The notes below the pieces were generated by a model. The model did no database searches, was not told where the DNA came from, and worked only from the letters and a program-made list of their open reading frames with translations. A DNA stretch of 64,000 nt from Oxytricha trifallax (Eukaryota; Ciliophora; Spirotrichea; Sporadotrichida; Oxytrichidae), in assembly GCA_000711775.1 (NCBI GenBank), contig ARYC01000126.1, positions 78,071 to 142,070 on the forward strand, given 5' to 3'. The number at the start of each line of letters is the position of its first letter. Positions within the stretch are counted from its first letter, which is position 1. The translations under genes were made by a program, and so were the position numbers. Of this stretch, positions 23,301-32,036 are shown in pieces.

Positions 23301-25056
23301 ATTAAGCAGAGATATGAAGCTCAGGAAATTGGCGATGAAACATCACAGCCCTCTAGGGCAGAGAGAGTATTTAAGAGTCTTATCATTAAAAAGATATTCA
23401 ATATGATGCTGCTAAAACTTTAAGGGTCTCTTAGGCTTAGAATTAAGATGCTATCTCTTTAAGTTTAATGCTAATAGACAGTGAGACCTCACAGTTGCTG
23501 GAGATTTATGGAGGAGCCTTGCTATAGACGTATAATTCAGAACAGGCTTGAGTTGATCACTCTAATCATCACATCCGTATCGCAACTTAAACAATAAATC
23601 TATATACTTACTGTCATAAACTGACCCCAAACCTCGCATATACTCACTTAAAATACTAATATTTAAACATTAAACCCCTACATAAACCCTATTAAAACCC
23701 TAATAAAGTATGCACTAATAGTCTACTTTTATCAATCAAAAACTCAATCAAATTACTGAAAGGGTTTTGGGGTTTTTAATCATGAGGCATGTAAGCAATA
23801 AATGGTAGCATATGGACAGACAATAAAAAGATCCCTACAATCAAATGGCTGCTCTCGATAAGTCAAGATACGATAAACAGCTTTTAGAGTTCACATAAAT
23901 GGCAGAAGCTCCTGGAGAGCACATTTTTGACTTCAGAAAGCCAAGGAGATCATTTGATAATAGCGAGAGTCAGAGTCACTCACATCACAATTTAAACATT
24001 TCTGATATGAAATGCTAAGAATATAAACCTAGAAACTCTGCCACCAAAGATACAAATCCATCACAACACGGTGAGTATTTGAATGCTTACTAACACGATG
24101 AAATATAATATAATTTTAGTAATGAATTTTGGATAAAATGAATCCTCTAAATTTATCTTGCTAATAATATTTAAATTGTTCCAATGAAAAGTTCCCTATA
24201 CCTCAGAGAAGTCCAATGAGAGGTCAAGATGACTCGAACATCCCTTTTACTCCCTTCAATAACTTTTAATATAAATCAATTAGCTTTAGATCTTTCTCTT
24301 AATTTATTTTTAAACGCTGCTACTGTTGGATCCTCAAATTATTACAACATGGAACCACCTTCCTCAATTTAAAATTAAGCTTACTAAACACAAAATGCGG
24401 GATCAGGTATGAATCAGGGTGCTCTAAATTATCAGCAACCTGGTTATATGAATTAGTCTCCGATGGTAAGACCTCTCTACCCTGACTTTAACATGTCGCA
24501 GAGCAACACGAAGTTCCTTTGTGAGGATGGGCAGATGGATTTCCAAAATACGAACTACGACAGCTTCAACTAGCAGCTGCTTTTACCTAGCTTCTATAAC
24601 TTTGACGAACAAAGTTTCTTCAAAAATCTTGATTCTTTCACTCAGAGAGCTTCTAAACTAAAATTGTATTTGAGTAAGAATAAAGGTATTATTTTATTCT
24701 TGAAGTTTAGCAACTAGGTACATTATTTTTAATCATATAAAATAAAAAGTGTAGTGATATTACTTTTTAGATAATAAATATTAATTAGTTTAAGAGTTAT
24801 TTTTATGATAATCTTATATATAATTATAGCTTAAAATTTATAGGTTTATTATTATTATTCGCCTTAATTGATAATAATAAATTATCCCATTTTTTAATAT
24901 TATTCTTTATTAATAAAGTTATAATACCTTATTGTCAAAGAATCCTTTTTTGTTACCTTATTTTTATAATTTATGATACAAAGTGAAAACTATTTGAATG
25001 AAAAGAAAGATATTTTTGACTCCTACGGGATGCGAGATTAGCAAGGCTTTAACTGA
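17344..25056 (+). CDS. triple HMG-box protein, interrupted by TBE-A and two small IESs
   Basis: An HMG-box chromatin protein. Box 1 begins RKPQSAYVIFGKMKRD (about 17780-18110, spanning two introns). Box 2 begins KPKKPLTPYMLFVRE (about 18150-18450). Box 3 begins RPKKPLSAYIYFSQEF (18865) and is cut by TBE-A after ..EWSSNEI. It resumes at 23781 as MRHVSNKWQHMDRQQKDPY, completing the box. Removing TBE-A with one AAT copy joins GAA AT|C ATG AGG in frame. After the boxes the protein becomes Asn/Gln/Ser-rich. Two further probable IESs occur in the tail: about 24262-24317 (AAC pointer) and 24686-25009 (AAAG pointer). The final short exon encodes DIFDSYGMRDQQGFN and TGA. Introns include 17819-17920, 18046-18090 and 18196-18298. 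The true start is uncertain; the ATG at 17344 is one option. Confidence 0.85.
18954..19102 (+). repeat. TBE-A left terminal inverted repeat
   Basis: About 149 bp matching the reverse complement of 23639-23777. It begins with C4A4 repeats and contains degenerate AGGGTTTTAAT units. The left copy has one more 11-bp unit than the right, explaining the length difference. Confidence 0.9.
19125..20571 (-). pseudogene. TBE-A zinc-finger/protein-kinase fusion (57-kDa-type TBE gene), frameshifted
   Basis: The N-terminal half carries two C2H2 fingers, YQCKECNKVF..HLRDIH and KYVCEFCEKPYSH..HLKKKH. The C-terminal half is a small kinase-like domain with a YACKIY lysine motif, HRDLKPENI and IDFNRAQ, where the usual DFG is DFN. 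A GTPGYIPERE activation segment and WDIWALAVI helix follow, ending HDTKLMFV and TGA 19125-19127. Breaks: the frame changes at about 19640-19665, just before the HRD motif, and again near the N terminus (about 20520), where an unrecognised intron is possible. Known TBE elements encode such a zinc-finger/kinase fusion; its substrate is unknown. The gene diverges from the 22-kDa gene, and its stop lies 23 bp inside the left terminal repeat. Confidence 0.85.
20572..21134. promoter_or_regulatory. TBE-A divergent intergenic region with ATTAGGAG-type inverted repeats
   Basis: A 563-bp region between the zinc-finger/kinase gene (-) and the 22-kDa gene (+). Copies of CTCCTAAT or ATTAGGAG, often beside AACTTAATTTGGA, occur at about 20752, 20775, 20805, 20846, 20878, 20908 and 20930, in both orientations. 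On the 22-kDa side are two blocks conserved with TBE-B: ATTGATAAAAAT..ATCAATCT (about 20953-20980) and GGTTGACCTCC (21027-21037, 98 bp upstream of the ATG). Confidence 0.7.
21135..21919 (+). pseudogene. TBE-A 22-kDa-type protein, frameshifted
   Basis: Starts MESMNDEMKRNQSQDLIGKF. Two introns sit where they do in TBE-B and TBE-C: GTAAGTGC..TAATAG at about 21234-21269 and GTAAGCTT..TTATAG at about 21660-21684. Shared motifs with the other copies include LFLPTxEGTKISF, NKLPERNFFFGVL and the C-terminal RRNMGPSKPQEEE. The frame breaks in the A-run at about 21337-21345, again at about 21430, and once more near 21750, so the protein is not encoded intact. The function of this TBE family protein is unknown. 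It converges on the transposase, with stops 7 bp apart. Confidence 0.8.
21926..23639 (-). pseudogene. TBE-A D34E transposase, split by a 662-bp insertion and frameshifted
   Basis: A 42-kDa-type TBE transposase of the IS630/Tc1 superfamily, which would cut and join the element ends. Starts MRGLGSVYDSKYIDLLFKL at the inner edge of the right terminal repeat. Visible catalytic parts are a first Asp in the block with the TBE-B motif HADEAVFTFN, a second Asp in LFVDNLSVHKT, and a Glu in FNGIELYWG, with 34 residues between the last two. The N-terminal part carries a helix-turn-helix-like region (SIARLLHKSPATVRSHC). The frame shifts at about 23355, and the ORF is interrupted at 22565-23226 by a foreign insertion duplicating AAAGTCAATCAC. 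The C terminus ends KQVLDLNE, exactly as in TBE-B. Confidence 0.88.
22565..23226. mobile_element. 662-bp retroposon-like insertion with 12-bp target duplication
   Basis: The identical 12-mer AAAGTCAATCAC flanks the insert (22553-22564 and 23227-23238); it occurs once in the uninterrupted transposase. The insert core (about 22590-23160) is strikingly GC-rich for this window and contains GGGGTTCAATCC (22700-22711), similar to a tRNA-type Pol III B box. Both edges are AT-rich. No long ORF is visible in it. A 12-bp duplication fits target-primed retrotransposition (SINE or LINE-driven) better than a TA or ANT cut-and-paste event. SINE identity is inference: no clear box A lies at the proper distance upstream of the B-box-like site. 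Confidence 0.75.
23639..23777 (-). repeat. TBE-A right terminal inverted repeat
   Basis: About 139 bp, the reverse complement of the left repeat, ending GGGTTTTGGGGTTTTT before the AAT target copy. The transposase ATG (complement of 23637-23639) lies at its inner edge. Confidence 0.9.
24262..24317. other. probable small IES in HMG-gene tail, AAC pointer
   Basis: The upstream frame ends ..TTC AAT AAC and the downstream frame resumes AAC GCT GCT ACT GTT GGA. Between them lies AT-rich sequence in the wrong frame. Joining at the shared AAC gives ..FNN-AATVGSSNYYN. Boundaries carry an uncertainty of a few bases. Confidence 0.5.
24686..25009. other. IES, 324 bp, AAAG pointer
   Basis: AAAG at 24682-24685 (..AAT AAAG) and again at 25006-25009 (..AAG AAAG ATATTTTTGAC). 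The segment between is extremely AT-rich and translates to non-protein-like Ile/Leu/Tyr/Phe runs. Collapsing the pointers joins ..YLSKNK to DIFDSYGMRDQQGFN in frame, just before the TGA. Confidence 0.6.
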
Positions 25057-25335
25057 TTGTAATGTAAAATATAAGTGTAGTAATATTAAATATATCCGTT
25101 CTAAAAGATGGAAGATAGACATTTAAGAATTCAACAAATATTATCAAAAGAAATTAGATCTTGAATTTTAATAGAAAAAAAATTTATATTCATATGAAAA
25201 TTTATGAATGTTCTTAACAATCTTCATTTATATCTTTACCTAATGATTACTTTGATATTTGAATTTTTCAAATTTTTCATTCTTAACATTTCATTTGTTT
25301 AAATTTTATAAGATTTGAATGATATTACAGTTGTT

Positions 25336-28300
25336 TCAATTAAATCCAAATGCTCTATTAAGATTCTCAAACTTTTTATTAAGCTTATTGATTTTGACAT
25401 TGAAATCATCTGGCTTTAAATACCACTTTCCATAATTTTGCTCTTTGAGCCTGTTTACTTCTTTATTAGTTAAAATTGTTTTTTTCTCTTCAAATCTTTC
25501 ATGATACATTAACTCATGAGGCAACTTGCTATTCCTTTTTCTTATTTTCTCTACTTCACTAGGATCATATCTTTTTGCCAGTCCTCCTGAAGTAAAGTTT
25601 TCCATTACTTATGTCTACCCCTTAATTTTAAGCTCTTTAAAGAGTTCATTGTTAACCTTTCTATAAGCGTTGTTTTGAATCAAGAAGTTCATAAGTCCTT
25701 GCTTAACATTTGAGCTAATCTTTGCGTTAGTTGAATCATGAAGTCTTTCAATTGCTCTTTCGATACTATGCTCGTGTTTTGTCATAAATTTTTGAAAGAA
25801 GCTATTGCTTCTCATGTTTTAAGAATTTTACTCAAAATCGTCTTCAACCATTAACTCATCAATAATTTTAGTTTTTTGAGTTCTTAACCCACCTTAGTTA
25901 CTAATCGAAGTAAAAGCTCCAGCAATATCAAAATTTGTGACTTTGAGTTCCATTTTATCTATAGGACCTCCTGCTGATAGAGCTTGGCTTTGCTCATTCA
26001 GAAAATTGTCTTCCTTCATTAATTGCTATATTTCTCTCTCAATTTGCTCCATATAGCTGTTTTTACCAAGAATTTTGTACATGTTAGTTGCATCATCTTC
26101 ATCAACTGACCCATCCAGACTATCTTCTATATTAATCTCTCTAGATTTTTCCATTTCTGATTATTTCCTATTTTAGAACTCACTTCCAGTATATTCCTTT
26201 AATTTTAAGGATTTGTCTTAATTCTTTAAATTTGGAGTCCGACTACTCCTATCCTCTGTATCATTTATACTCGAAAACTATTCATTTGTCATTTTCCTAC
26301 TACTAATAATTTTTTGCTTTTTAAACACACTTTGAAGTTCCTTAAAATTCTTGTTGAAATTTTCTTCCAGTCTTTCTTTAGTAATTATATTATCTTGGCT
26401 TTCGAACTATGATTGAATATTGTACTATGACATATTTCTACCTTGTCTATTTCCTCTCATTGTCGATTTACTCATCCCAATTCTCTTCAAATTTTAGTCA
26501 TTTCTTCCTTGTGGTAAATTTGATATACTTTCATCTAATTTGTTTTATTTTAAGTCAATTGACGGTAGGTTTAAGTCTTGAACGATGCTTTATAAGTTGA
26601 ACTTATGGGTTTTGTGGGTTGAGCCCCAATCAAAACCCCAAAACTCCTTAGTGAGGTTTATAAGTGCTTTGATTTGTAGGGTATAGTTGGGGTCTTATTG
26701 GGGTTAGTAGAGAAATTAGGCCAATTTGCAAAATGAGAAATAGAAATTAGCGAAATTTAGGGTCTATTTATGATGAGAAATATTTAGATTTATTGCTCAA
26801 GCTAAGGTATGGTTCGAGTATTAATATAGACTAAGTCAAACCAGTGCTGAATTATGTAGCTATAGCAAAGCTCCTATTCAAGATGCCTCAACTATTAGAT
26901 ATCATTGCATGTTAGCTGTTTAGCATTATAACTCAGGCACTTTAAAACATCCAGCAAGATTATAAAAGTTCTCACAGCACAATATTGACTACCTCTGTGA
27001 CTCGAAGATTTTGAAGTATTGGGCACACTTTCCACTTGACTAGCGAGCTGTGATGTTTCATCGCAAGTTTCCTGATATGCGTATCTCTCCATAAACTATA
27101 GCCAATATTTATAGAAGAAATGGTATTACTTTCAAGACTGTCAACAGAGTGAAGAGAGTGATTGATTTCACAGTGCCATTTTATAGTAATAATTTAAACT
27201 ATATATATGATTAAATGCAAAGAACTATTACTAATAACATCAAGTTCATACACGCTGATGAAGCTGTGTTTACCTTCAACACCTTTATTAATAAGTCATG
27301 GTACAAGAAGAATGATAGCATAGAGGTTTATGACTAAAAAGTAAAGGTTGTCACTCATGCAATCTTAGCTGGTATTAGCGAGGATATAGGTCTAGAAAGT
27401 TATGTGATTCATCCTCGCTCTATAAAGCAATAAAGCTTATGAAGAGTTAAACATAACTCCTTTATATAACGTTCCCTATAGCCCACGGTTTAATGGAATC
27501 GAATTCTATTGGAGTTAAATCAAGACCCACTACAAGAAACTGCTACTATATCACCTTATGCATGACTTGCCTATAAATACAGTAGACTTGATTCAGAGTA
27601 GCTGCAAGAGAGTGAGCATAGATAAGACGACAGTTTGTGCGAGAGAAGGAAGAATGAATGTTTATAAATAAGTTTTAGATTTAAACGAATGAATATATTC
27701 ACATATTAAATTAGCTCATAAAGGGGTTTGGCTTCTCTTATTTTTCTTCCTCTTATGGCTTGCTTGGGCCCATATTTCTTCTCTTAGTACCAGTTCCTGA
27801 ATCTATGTTCATTTCATCTGGCTTTTAAACATCTTTATAAAGTCTCTTGCTCACCTTCATGAATAGTCTATGACTTTCTCTCTCTGTGAACCTTCGCATG
27901 CTCTTTCATTAGGTTATACCAGTTCCAGGTTTCCCTACAAAGTTATGAATCAAAGCTTACTAGAGAGGTAAGGATGATTCTTTAGCTCTTAAAGCCAAGC
28001 TTCGCTTATAAGTATGCCTTGCTTCTTTTAATCTTCTGGAGAAATAGTGTACCGTTTCTTGTGAGCTTCTTCAATTATCTCTCTGAGATAACTCTCTCTT
28101 AAAGTACCAAGAACACCAAAGAAGAAGCTCCTTTCTGGAAGTTTGTTAGAGAGTTGTTTCTTGGGAGGAAGATAGACTACTAACTCTTCATCTTTCATCG
28201 CATCTTCGTAGAGATTAGTGACTGAAATCTCTGGGTTGTTTGGTATTTCTATCAACTTTATTTCATCGTTTTTGAAGGCTTTCTTCTCATCACACAGTAT

Positions 28301-30775
28301 AGCTTTTAAGAAAGAAATTTTGGTACCTTCCATCGTTGGAAGGAATAATACCACTATAGTATATTATTAAGTAGTTGTTTCATGCTTACCATGTTGAGTC
28401 AGGTATCGATAGAGATCTTCCTTGCTTCTAAATCTTGAGATCATTTCTTAAGCTTCAACCCTTTTCATTGCAGTACTTATAGATTCCATCCTTGTTCCTT
28501 CTCTTCTTATTGAATTTCAAATTATAATATTTATAAATCTGGATCCTACTTCTTTAAATCTTAGTTTTAAATATGGGCATCTTATAGGAGGTCAACCTGG
28601 TAAGGATACGTGGAGAAATTTGGCAGAAGGTGTAACAAACTGCAGAGATTGATCTCCATTTTTATCAATTTAGTTCCATTGAATTAGTACTAAAATTGTT
28701 TAAATTTAATTAGTTCTGGTACTAATTCATTTAATTTTAATTAGTACCAATTTAATAGTACCAAAACTTAATTAGTACCTAGTTTTAAACTAATGAGGTT
28801 TTAATCGAAAAGTTCTAAAATGGTTTAAAACCTAATTGGTACCAGTACCAATCTGAAATTTTTCAAAGTTGGTACCAAAATTAAAAATATTAAGCATAAA
28901 ATTAGAGAAGTTATATTTATAACTAAGTATAAATATGAAATCTAACACCTCTAAATCAACCATTAGTGCTGCAGTACCAACTCCTATACATAGTTGCTAT
29001 AAATTGAGAGGTTATTAGAGCTTAATAATAGAAATTTAAATTTGAATTTAAACATGGCGGCTAACTTAAATCGAAAAGCAGTTTCTCTTGGATCAAAATA
29101 ATTATAGCTGAACTTTGGCTAAATTAAGAAGCTGAAATTATTTATGTTGAGAAGGAGGTAAAGCTAAGAGCTCTTGAGTTTGAAGCAGAGGTCTTTAAAA
29201 TAGAAGTATAGATCTTAAAGGAGAGATCAGAGATAGGACTTTAAACATAAAGTAAATATGTTGAGGAGCTAAAAGAACAGCTCCATATAGAAAAGATAAA
29301 AACATTTTTATGTGAAGACTGCTAGAATCTTTTCTCAACCGAACAAAGCTTGAAGAGACACCTTAAAGAGGTACACTCTGGCAAAGCCAAGATATATTTC
29401 AAGCATGAAAAAGTGGATGGAAGGTACTAATGCACAACTTGTATGAAGTCTTATACTCACTCTGCAAAAGTTAAGAAGCACATGCAAAAGCATCACCTCA
29501 GTGAGTTCTTGATTTAAGATAAAGAGACATAAAAACTTGTGCCAGCCAAAAGAAAATCAAATACTCTCGAGTCTTAAAGAGAGTTACAGGACAAGCTCAA
29601 GAGACAGAAAAGATAAGAATCGATGAACTAACCTGCAGGCAATACAATTCTAGCCTGCTTCCAAGCAAATGCTATGAGCATTCCTGCATTGAATGCAATT
29701 AATAAGTAGTTGTATTGAGAATTACTTGCATATAAGTGTTCCTAATAAGGCAAAGCTAATAGTGGTTGATGAATATGCATACAAGGTATGCCCTTTCAGC
29801 TATCTCCATAAGAACGAGCAATACTAAAATGAGTTTGCTAACGAATATATGATTCTTAGAGAGGCATAGAGAAAAGATTGCAAGAACTTGCTTAAGCTAG
29901 ATGGTGTTATTTTAAGCTATGGTTTTATCGCACTAAGACTTAAGAAATATGAAATTACTCTGAGAGATTATTTATATCATAACAGATACCCAGATGATTT
30001 GAATGATATACTATCACATATGATAAAGGGTGTCAAGGAGTTGCACGAACTTGGATATGTTCATAGAGATTTGAAACCTGAAAATGTAATGCTAAACCTC
30101 TGCCCTTTAGAAGTGGTAGTTATCGATTTCAATAGAGCCTTAAGATAAGAGATAGTAACTTTAGCAAAGGTTCTTGGCACTCCTGGCTACTTCCCAATAA
30201 GAGAGAAGTGGACGAATGGATCAATTTAGTGGGATGTATGGGCAGTTGCAGCTATAATTTTAGAGAGTGACATGGAATGCATGTCTTACTATGGTACCAA
30301 GTAAGAAAAATAATCAATAAATTTAGCCAGTAAACATATAAAGCAAGACGATATCTGCAATGAAATCAAACAGATTGTAGACATGATAATTGTAAGGGCA
30401 CCATCATATCCAAGATAATCCTTAGACGATTTACTTGAACCACTACAGAGAGCAAGATTCAAGAGATACAATAAAGAAAAGCAGATAAAATTTGTTTTAA
30501 GTAAATCGCCTAATAATCATTAAATATACTTAAAATTCACATAAAACCTGCGCTTTCTCTACTAACCCCAATAAGACCCCAACTATACCCTACAAATCAA
30601 AGCACTTATAAACCTCACTAAGGGGTTTTGGGGTTTTGAATGCTAATTTTGCTAAGATTATTCGTTTACTTAATTCCATTTTATCTCATTAATTAGAATC
30701 TTCTAGTTTTTCTTGTTTATTTTTGGTATTATTGAAGGAATATAATCATTTGATCGAAATTAAAAATATCATATT
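25336..30775 (-). CDS. unrecognised Lys/Glu-rich protein gene, interrupted by TBE-B
   Basis: I do not recognise the product. The C-terminal part is one long open frame from TGA 25336-25338 up to the TBE-B insertion point. It contains LRTQKTKIIDELMVEDDF, then FFQKFMTKHEHSIERAIERL, then KRYDPSEVEKIRKRNSKLP, and ends NLNRAFGFN. It is hydrophilic and helical with coiled-coil tendency. Across the transposon the frame continues when TBE-B plus one AAT is removed (..QSQQNQ | HWGSTHKTHK..) and stays open upstream to about 30775, where a TGA appears in frame. No in-frame ATG is seen in that upstream part, so the start probably lies beyond an intron or IES in 30780-31000. The part 25336-26600 is well supported; the extension beyond TBE-B is less certain. 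Confidence 0.65.
26631..26715 (+). repeat. TBE-B left terminal inverted repeat
   Basis: 85 bp matching the reverse complement of 30554-30638 with about two mismatches near the tip. C4A4 tip, then GGTTTATAAGTGCTTTG and GGGGTCTTATTGGGG. Confidence 0.9.
26733..27692 (+). pseudogene. TBE-B transposase with catalytic deletion and frameshift
   Basis: Starts MRNRNQRNLGSIYDEKYLDLL. Aligns by eye with TBE-A throughout: KPVLNYVAIAKLL, HRKFPDMRIS, NRVKRVIDF, HADEAVFTFNTF (first catalytic Asp), then VIHPRSIK. There the sequence jumps to EELNITPLYNVPYSPRFNGIEFYW (the Glu motif). Roughly 30 codons are missing, including the LFVDNLSVHKT block with the second Asp, and the junction is out of frame. Another frameshift lies near 26880 (..LLFKMP | QLLD..). 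The C terminus ends KQVLDLNE and TGA 27690-27692. The copy is catalytically dead. Confidence 0.88.
27699..28499 (-). CDS. TBE-B 22-kDa-type protein
   Basis: Starts MESISTAMKRVEAQEMISRF at 28499. The first intron (GTAAGCAT..TATAG, about 28350-28386) is followed by LFLPTMEGTKISFLKAI, then LPERSFFFGVLGTLRE. A second intron (GTAAGCTT..TTGTAG, about 27943-27965) leads to the C-terminal SKRLYKDVQKPDEMN and RRNMGPSKPQEEE. The central 108 codons are intact. The reading frame after the second intron could not be followed without a break near 27850-27880, so minor damage is possible. Function unknown; conserved in all three elements here. It converges on the transposase (7-bp gap) and diverges from the zinc-finger/kinase gene. 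Confidence 0.8.
28500..29053. promoter_or_regulatory. TBE-B divergent intergenic region with ATTAGTACC-type inverted repeats
   Basis: A 554-bp region. From about 28684 to 28876 the motif ATTAGTACC / GGTACTAAT, and variants such as TTGGTACC and AGTACCAA, recur in both orientations at about 28684, 28718, 28741, 28757, 28771, 28836, 28844 and 28870. On the 22-kDa side lie the two blocks shared with TBE-A: GATCTCCATTTTTATCAAT (about 28650) and GGAGGTCAACC (28587-28597, about 90 bp upstream of the ATG). Confidence 0.75.
29054..30530 (+). pseudogene. TBE-B zinc-finger/protein-kinase fusion, frame broken at two places
   Basis: ATG at 29054 (MAANLNRKAVSLGSK); the fingers are in a different frame from about 29105, so a tiny intron or a frameshift lies between. 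A coiled-coil-like segment precedes fingers FLCEDCQNLFS..HLKEVH and RYQCTTCMKSYTH..HMQKHH. The frame reaches a TGA at 29716-29718 and the kinase part continues in another frame: YAYKVCPF, HRDLKPENVML, VIDFNRALR (DFN in place of DFG), TPGYFP and WDVWAVAAI. The Asp of HRD and the Asp of DFN are kept, so the fold could still bind nucleotide if translated. The frame then runs into the right terminal repeat without a TGA. Confidence 0.82.
30554..30638 (-). repeat. TBE-B right terminal inverted repeat
   Basis: 85 bp, the inverted copy of the left end. The zinc-finger/kinase frame runs into it without a TGA. Confidence 0.9.
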
Positions 30776-30779
30776 TAAA

Positions 30780-32036
30780 TGAATAAATAGAGAGGAATTT
30801 TATGACTATAGCTTCAATACGTTTAATTTTTAATGAAGAATTTATTATTTTAAATTGTACATTATATTTTAACAAACAATGAAAGGGTTCCTACTCCTCA
30901 AAAATTAAAGCAACATCATTAGTTTTCTTAGAAAATTATTAAATTTATTTGAGATGATTTAATATAAAGGTTCTTAAATAAATCTTACCAATAATTCAAA
31001 TTAAAATTTTATTTTCCTAAATAAAAATTATTTTGATATGATTCGGATTGAAGAGTTGCCTTCGTTATTATCGTATATTTTAGGTTGGTTAAGCAGAGAT
31101 TAATATTCTAGTAATTTGGGTCTTTGTCTAATTGTGCTCTATGATCGGTCTTAAAACTTTTGCTTCAGTTTTGAAATGTACATAGTAGATTGCAAATTAT
31201 TACTGTCAACGAAGCTTTTATAGTCAGTATCAAATTAAATATAAAGAATTCAAAATTTTAGGTATCATCTTTTTCTAAGTTGTTGAGAAATGTCTAATTC
31301 TAGACGTTTATAATAAAAATGAAGGTAAGCGCATAATTAATAGATTAATAATTTAAAGTCTCATAATTTAGAAATCTTTCTCTCATGCATTATATCGTAA
31401 ACCAGATGTTTTTATAAAGATTAAATAACCTTTAAATACTTCAAATAGAGAAAATATAGTGGAGTTTGTTATTTTGTATTCTCTTTATTTAAAAATTAAT
31501 AAATAGGGAAAAAAATTAAATATCATTTTTTTCTCATTAAACTATATTTCAATTAATATATTATATATTATAAGGTTGTTTTATTAATGCTGCCAAATCT
31601 ATTTCTATTGGTTTTAATTATTGGCTTGAATACTTTTGTCATTAATTTTTCATCTACTTCCTCCAGTTCAATTTCACTATTTAGAGTTCTTAGTTTTTTC
31701 TTTTTTCTTGCTGATATCGTCTCTTCTTAAATTGAACCACAAACATAATTAAAAAATTGAATAAATGTCCAGAATATTCATTGCTTAATTATCAATAAAT
31801 GATTTTTTTAGTAATCGTTGTCTAAATGAATCATACTGTGCTGTGCTCTTTAATTATGGTTTCTCGTGTTATAAGAGTGGTGAGTATTTGTAACTTATAA
31901 GTTTAATGGAAGAAGCATATTTTTAAGATTTTAATTAGTAATTTTTAAACTTTATTCATTAAAGTTATATAAATTTAAATCAGAAACCTAACATTCTAGT
32001 TAATTTTAATTATCAATTTCATTGTATCAAAAGAAA
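30780..32036. other. AT-rich region with unassigned coding-like fragments
   Basis: About 1.25 kb between the TBE-B host gene and the carbonic-anhydrase-like gene. Two pieces look coding. On the plus strand at about 31795-31880, a piece bounded by TTTTTTTAG and GTGAGT encodes NRCLNESYCAVLFNYGFSC.. with several Cys. On the minus strand at about 31735-31585 a charged stretch encodes SIQEETISARKKKKLRTLN... They may be exons or MDS pieces of one or two small genes. I could not assemble an ORF with start and stop. The rest, especially 31380-31560, is A/T-rich noncoding sequence. Confidence 0.35.

Larger units (their letters stand above)
18954..23777. mobile_element. TBE-A: complete telomere-bearing element transposon inside the HMG-box gene
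   Basis: A 4,824-bp element whose ends read CAAAACCCCAAAACCC and GGGTTTTGGGGTTTTT (telomere-repeat C4A4/G4T4), flanked by AAT at 18951-18953 and 23778-23780. The long terminal inverted repeats enclose three genes: zinc-finger/kinase (-), 22-kDa type (+) and transposase (-). Subtracting the 662-bp secondary insertion leaves 4,162 bp, in line with the approximately 4.1 kb known for Oxytricha TBE1. All three genes carry frameshifts, so this copy is unlikely to make its own proteins. Excision with one AAT restores the host HMG box exactly. Confidence 0.95.
26631..30638. mobile_element. TBE-B: complete telomere-bearing element transposon
   Basis: A 4,008-bp element with ends CAAAACCCCAAAAC and GTTTTGGGGTTTTG, flanked by AAT at 26628-26630 and 30639-30641. 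The 85-bp terminal inverted repeats differ in sequence from those of TBE-A apart from the telomere-like ends. Gene order is transposase (+), 22-kDa (-), zinc-finger/kinase (+), the mirror orientation of TBE-A, so the two transposase ends face each other across 2.85 kb. The transposase lacks its second catalytic Asp, so the copy cannot move itself. Confidence 0.95.
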
